DNA of 64,000 nt from JANJUB01 sp031386985 (GTDB taxonomy: Bacteria; Armatimonadota; Fimbriimonadia; Fimbriimonadales; Fimbriimonadaceae): assembly GCA_031386985.1 (NCBI GenBank), contig JANNCV010000016.1, positions 62,001 through 126,000 on the forward strand, given 5' to 3'. A model generated the notes under the pieces. The model had not been told where the DNA came from. It ran no database searches and worked only from the letters and a program-made list of their open reading frames with translations. The translations under genes were made by a program, and so were the position numbers. Of this stretch, positions 60,529 to 64,000 are shown in pieces. Within the stretch, counting starts at the first letter, position 1. Each line of letters starts with the position of its first letter.

Positions 60529-61204
60529 CCTTTGGATCGGTGAGCAGATCGTGGCCAGTCCCCGACAGAACAATTTCGCCGGTCTCTAAAACATAAGCTC
60601 GGTGAGAAATTTCTAGAGCTCGATGGGCGTTTTGCTCAACAATCAACACGGTAGTGCCATCGGCATTAAGGTCCGTAACGATTTTGAAAATCTCCGTCAC
60701 AAGATTGGGCGCGAGTCCAAGCGAAGGTTCATCCAGAAGTAAAACCTTGGGCCGAGCCATCAACGCTCGCCCAATGGCCAGCATTTGTTGCTCTCCTCCG
60801 GATAGGGTTCCGGAGCTCTGCTTTATTCGTTCGCGGAGCCGCGGAAATCGTTTCATTACGGCATCCATGTCCGATGAAATTGCCCCATCTTTTCGCGTAA
60901 TCGCGCCGAGCTGAAGGTTTTCGAGCACGGACATATTGGTAAAAATCCGCCGACCTTCTGGCGATTGGCTGATGCCAAGCCGCACGATATCGTGTGGGGG
61001 CGTGGCGACAAGGTCCAAACCCAAGAATTCGATTGTGCCCGTACGCGGCCTGAGCAAGCCAGAAATTGTACGCAAGAGGGTGCTCTTCCCGGCACCATTG
61101 GAGCCAATGATGGCGACAATTTCACCTTCATTAACGTCAATCGAAACCCCGTTTAGGGCTTGGATCGCTCCATAAAACACGCTAACATCGCGGATGGCAA
61201 GCAT
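60503..61204 (-). CDS. livF: LivF-type ABC transporter ATP-binding protein
   Basis: 233 residues. Walker A GSNGAGKSTLLRT, signature LSGGEQQMLAIGRALM and Walker B VLLLDEPSLGLAPNL are complete; the length and GISQSPEGRRIF are typical of LivF, the second ATPase of branched-chain amino-acid uptake systems. No livG, permease or binding-protein genes are adjacent, unless beyond the window, so it is an orphan in a housekeeping operon behind rsmA. Confidence 0.9.
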   Translation of the reverse strand: MLAIRDVSVFYGAIQALNGVSIDVNEGEIVAIIGSNGAGKSTLLRTISGLLRPRTGTIEFLGLDLVATPPHDIVRLGISQSPEGRRIFTNMSVLENLQLGAITRKDGAISSDMDAVMKRFPRLRERIKQSSGTLSGGEQQMLAIGRALMARPKVLLLDEPSLGLAPNLVTEIFKIVTDLNADGTTVLIVEQNAHRALEISHRAYVLETGEIVLSGTGHDLLTDPKVKEAYLGG

Positions 61205-61214
61205 TACAATAAGT

Positions 61215-62015
61215 TTAGCTCTTTCGAATCTCCCAAAGTCTGAGCCAATCTTCTAGGGAGATTTCGTGGGGCCGAACTAACTCCTTAAGGCCAGCTTGAG
61301 CAACCGACTCGGGTGTCACGCCAAGGGGCTTCAGATTGTTCGCCAGAGTTTTTCGGGGCTGTGTAAAGCCGGTGTGAACAAACTCAAAGAAGCCCTTATC
61401 AAAATCAGCTTCCAATGGGCTAAAGCGCAACACTACGCTATCAACTTTCGGCGGAGGCAAAAAGGCTCCGGGCGGAACATTGCAGACCTTTTCGACACAA
61501 AACAGGGCCTGCGAAACCACCGAAAGAGCACCTCGTCGTCGCTCACCTACCCGGGCTAGGACTTTCTCGCCTACTTCACGCTGCATCATAAGGACCGCTT
61601 TGCTCCAGCTCGCGCGGGCGACGTAAATGCGATCCAAAAGCGGGCCGGTTATGTAGTAGGGAAGGTTTGACACAACTGCACGGGGCTCGGGGAGCTCGCT
61701 CAAAATGCTGGTGAGATTGGCCCCTAAGGCATCAAGTTGTAAGACCCTTACGTTAGGTGAAGTTTCGCCCAGAATTGCAATCATGCGAGGATCAATCTCA
61801 ATCGCCCAGACAGTTTCAACGGATTGATTCAGGCGTTGGGTTAAGACTCCTGGGCCTGGGCCGATCTCAAGGACAGATGCAAACCCGCGCACCTCACCCA
61901 CGATAGAATCAACTACCTTCTCCGATATCAGAAAGTGTTGCCCCAGGCTCTTATCAGCTTTGAATCCGTGCCGCGCCAAGAGTCGCTGTAAGGTTCCTGG
62001 GTCGGTAAGATTCAC
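61215..62015 (-). CDS. rsmA: 16S rRNA dimethyladenosine transferase
   Basis: 266 residues; dimethylates two adjacent adenines near the 3' end of 16S rRNA. SLGQHFLISEKVVDSIV, VLEIGPGPGVLTQRL, the catalytic NLPYYITGPLL (NLPY) and VMMQREVGEKVLA are diagnostic. GTG 62015 overlaps the upstream stop as GTGA and gives the normal start; ATG 62054 lies inside the upstream gene. Coupled to the G5/3D gene. Confidence 0.93.
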   Translation of the reverse strand: MNLTDPGTLQRLLARHGFKADKSLGQHFLISEKVVDSIVGEVRGFASVLEIGPGPGVLTQRLNQSVETVWAIEIDPRMIAILGETSPNVRVLQLDALGANLTSILSELPEPRAVVSNLPYYITGPLLDRIYVARASWSKAVLMMQREVGEKVLARVGERRRGALSVVSQALFCVEKVCNVPPGAFLPPPKVDSVVLRFSPLEADFDKGFFEFVHTGFTQPRKTLANNLKPLGVTPESVAQAGLKELVRPHEISLEDWLRLWEIRKS

Positions 62016-62635
62016 CGGCCGAGAATGTGTACCTTTACCGTGCGGCGACCCCAATTAAGGGCTTCGCGACGGCTATCAAAGCATAGGTCAATGCGGTTTC
62101 CCTTGATCGCCCCGCCCGTGTCGGCGCAAATGGCCTCGCCGTAACCTTCGACGTATACAATGGTGCCAAGTTTGATCACACGCGGATCTACGGCACAAAC
62201 GCCTCGTTCGGCGCGAATGCCAGTTGCCGTGCGACCGGAGCCGCCCGGAATCGTCGCCTGACTAGTATCGTAGCCCGTTGCGATCATCGAAACAACGGTC
62301 CCCTGCCCCCGTACGTAACTGCCACGACTCGTAAGCTTGGTGCGCGAACTGCCCCCAAAAAGCTTTACCGCCGAAACAGGCTCAACTCGAACCGAGAATA
62401 GCGCTTTCTTTGAAACAGCTTTGCCCCCGCGAAAGGTGATTTCATAAGTGGTATCCACCTTGCCATTAACACCCTTTTGCTGGACCTTAACCTGCCCAGA
62501 CTTCAAATCCGAGGTAGCGCGAAAAATCGTTTTATAGGGAATGTTTTGGGTGAGAACCTTCGTGGTTGTTTGATCCTTGGCACTGGTTTGACCAGGCCCA
62601 AGGGCTAACACAAATGTGGCTAGAATCGCCGTCAT
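62012..62635 (-). CDS. Exported G5-3D domain protein
   Basis: 207 residues with an N-terminal export signal (MTAILATFVLALGPGQTSA). A G5-like domain (VLTQNIPYKTIFRATSDLKSG, QQKGVNGKVDTTYEITF) is followed by a 3D domain: MIATGYDTSQ, the conserved aspartates VDPRVIKLGTIVYVEGYG and ADTGGAIKGNRIDLCF. The order matches YabE/RpfB-type cell-wall proteins that act on peptidoglycan. GAGGAGGAAA lies upstream of the ATG. Confidence 0.9.
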   Translation of the reverse strand: MTAILATFVLALGPGQTSAKDQTTTKVLTQNIPYKTIFRATSDLKSGQVKVQQKGVNGKVDTTYEITFRGGKAVSKKALFSVRVEPVSAVKLFGGSSRTKLTSRGSYVRGQGTVVSMIATGYDTSQATIPGGSGRTATGIRAERGVCAVDPRVIKLGTIVYVEGYGEAICADTGGAIKGNRIDLCFDSRREALNWGRRTVKVHILGR

Positions 62636-62732
62636 CGCTTGTTTCCTCCTCTTACGCTGAAAGGCGAGACTACGTTTTACCCGGGCGCGCCTCCAAATTG
62701 CGACGTTTTGGTCAAAAAAGCCATACTAGTGA

Positions 62733-64000
62733 GTGCCGCGAACTCCCAACGACTCCTGCGATCACCCCAAAGAAGAATGCGGAGTCATAGGAGTATATGC
62801 ACCCGGTCGCCAAGCCGCGCGACTTGCATTTTTTGGGCTGTTTGCCCTTCAACATCGGGGCCAAGAGAGTGCGGGAATCGCCGTAAGTGACGGTGGCTTG
62901 GTGCGAATGCACAAGGATATGGGCCTGGTCAGCCAGGTTTTTGACGAGACCATTCTCGAGACGTTGCCCGGCGGAATCGCGATCGGGCATAACCGCTATT
63001 CAACCACGGGCATTAGCGCTTTGAGAAACGCGCAACCTATTTTTTGTCAGAGCCTGGTTGGCGATATCGCCGTGGCTCACAATGGGAATCTTGTAAACAC
63101 CCTCGAATTGCGGACCGAACTCGAGGCCGAAGGCGAGGTTTTTGGTTCTTCGAGCGATACCGAGCTCATCGCGCGATTGTTGGTTAAGCATATGCACCTG
63201 GGACCCGAGGACGCGGTTGCCACGACCATGCGCAAAATAAAGGGTGCCTATTCCTGCACGGTCCTGACCCCAACCATGGTCATTGGCTTCCGTGATCCCA
63301 ACGGAATTAGGCCACTGGTTGCGGGGGAGTTTCCCGGCGGATACTTAGTGGCAAGCGAGAGTTGTGCGTTTGCGCCGCTCGACGGTCACACTGTTCACGA
63401 GCTCGAGCCGGGCGAAATGGTAATCATTGATCAAAAGGGAATGCGCTTTGCCCAGGGTATCCAGCCTGATCGTAAAGCCATGTGCATGTTCGAATTCATC
63501 TACTTCGCGCGCCCTGATAGCCACTTGTACAACACATCGCTTTATTCGGCCCGCGAGAGAATGGGACATCAACTCGCGGCTGAGCATCCGGTCGAAGCCG
63601 ATATTGTTGTCCCCGTTCCAGATAGCGGAATCCCCGCTGCCCTGGGGTACGCCGAGGCCAGCGGTATCCCATACCGCGAGGGGATGATGAAGAGCCGTTA
63701 CATCCATCGTACATTCATTGCTCCCGACCAGCAAATGCGCGAGCGCGGTGTCCGAATGAAGCTTTCGCCCCTTGTTGAACACATCAAAGGCAAACGCATT
63801 GTGCTTGTGGATGATTCGATTGTGAGGGCAACAACAACAACGCAAATCGTCAAGCTACTCTTTGAAGCTGGAGCAGAAGAGATTCACGTCCGAATCACGG
63901 CCCCTCCAATTATGTGGCCGTGTTTTTACGGAATTGATATGTGCTCAAAGCGCGAATTGGCGGCGGCGCGAATGACAATTGAAGAAATCCGAAATCATAT
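62733..64000 (+). CDS. purF: Amidophosphoribosyltransferase, 5' part (runs off the end)
   Basis: First 422 codons; first step of purine synthesis. The start is GTG 62733, just after an in-frame TGA, giving a 15-residue propeptide MPRTPNDSCDHPKEE that is expected to be removed to expose the nucleophile Cys16 of CGVIGVY. LQHRGQESAGIAVSDGG, GHNRYSTTG, AHNGNLVNT and the PRPP-binding RIVLVDDSIVRATTTTQIV are present. Cysteines in PPIMWPCFYGIDMC suggest the Bacillus-type 4Fe-4S enzyme; its C-terminal ligands lie beyond the window. Confidence 0.96.
   Translation, partial: MPRTPNDSCDHPKEECGVIGVYAPGRQAARLAFFGLFALQHRGQESAGIAVSDGGLVRMHKDMGLVSQVFDETILETLPGGIAIGHNRYSTTGISALRNAQPIFCQSLVGDIAVAHNGNLVNTLELRTELEAEGEVFGSSSDTELIARLLVKHMHLGPEDAVATTMRKIKGAYSCTVLTPTMVIGFRDPNGIRPLVAGEFPGGYLVASESCAFAPLDGHTVHELEPGEMVIIDQKGMRFAQGIQPDRKAMCMFEFIYFARPDSHLYNTSLYSARERMGHQLAAEHPVEADIVVPVPDSGIPAALGYAEASGIPYREGMMKSRYIHRTFIAPDQQMRERGVRMKLSPLVEHIKGKRIVLVDDSIVRATTTTQIVKLLFEAGAEEIHVRITAPPIMWPCFYGIDMCSKRELAAARMTIEEIRNH

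Overview
The window looks like chromosomal DNA of a free-living, aerobic, diderm bacterium, most probably of the phylum Armatimonadota (Fimbriimonas-like). The best single clue is the prepilin at 39145-39942, whose N-terminal helix runs into FPVFAQAKEAAKKT, a signature I associate with that phylum. A KDO-8-phosphate synthase (lipopolysaccharide) supports a diderm envelope, and a proton-pumping NADH dehydrogenase supports respiration. The taxonomic call is inference; no rRNA gene is present to confirm it.

Layout. 72-5545: an M61 peptidase, a histidine kinase/sigma-54 activator pair whose activator lacks a DNA-binding domain, an SRPBCC protein and an SDR epimerase preceded by a structured, terminator-ended RNA element. 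5823-6320: small exported protein. 6508-14676: membrane arm of complex I (nuoH-J-K-L-M-x-N) with an unknown gene between nuoM and nuoN. 14677-19779: isomerase, era, rfbD, then convergent genes trhO, an RluD-type pseudouridine synthase and a YCII-like exported protein. 19780-20527: non-coding stretch with hairpins and a degenerate repeat cluster. 20528-23322: trpB, a small BON-like protein, a thioredoxin-like protein and an FN3-like protein.

23417-31904 is an accessory region: a KAP-type NTPase, a 63-bp tandem repeat, then a tightly coupled block (7-TM histidine kinase, receiver protein, a small protein with a possible caspase/CHAT-like His/Cys arrangement, a 3-TM protein), followed by a two-TM protein with a helical cytosolic segment, an unknown protein and an M15-type peptidase. 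Gene overlaps and content suggest a stress- or phage-response signalling module. This is the best candidate for an undescribed system, though its function is inferred only from architecture.

32036-45136 returns to housekeeping: lysA (carrying an exact 171-bp in-frame repeat insertion), an M50 protease, trpS, a leftward operon (WecB-type glycosyltransferase, cobalamin adenosyltransferase, LolA-like protein, AmpG-like transporter), a prepilin, a DsbD-N-like protein, kdsA (apparently with a CTG start), enoyl-CoA hydratase, accC, accB, a 50-residue lipoprotein and phhA. 45212-64000 holds trpE, a lipoate ligase-like gene, a bifunctional-nuclease-fold gene, an APH-fold kinase, cmk, a degenerate GGDEF protein, a DUF6941-like gene, an exported beta-rich protein, a TIGR01777 epimerase, ubiX, a TlpA-like protein, a DegT aminotransferase, an S9 peptidase, marC, an Lrp regulator, a frameshifted DUF817 gene, livF, rsmA, a G5/3D protein and the 5' part of purF, which runs off the end.

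Tryptophan genes (trpB, trpS, trpE) are scattered singly. No tRNA, rRNA, CRISPR array, integrase or transposase was recognised. REP-like hairpins occur at 25572-25886, 32702-32872 and 51554-51570.
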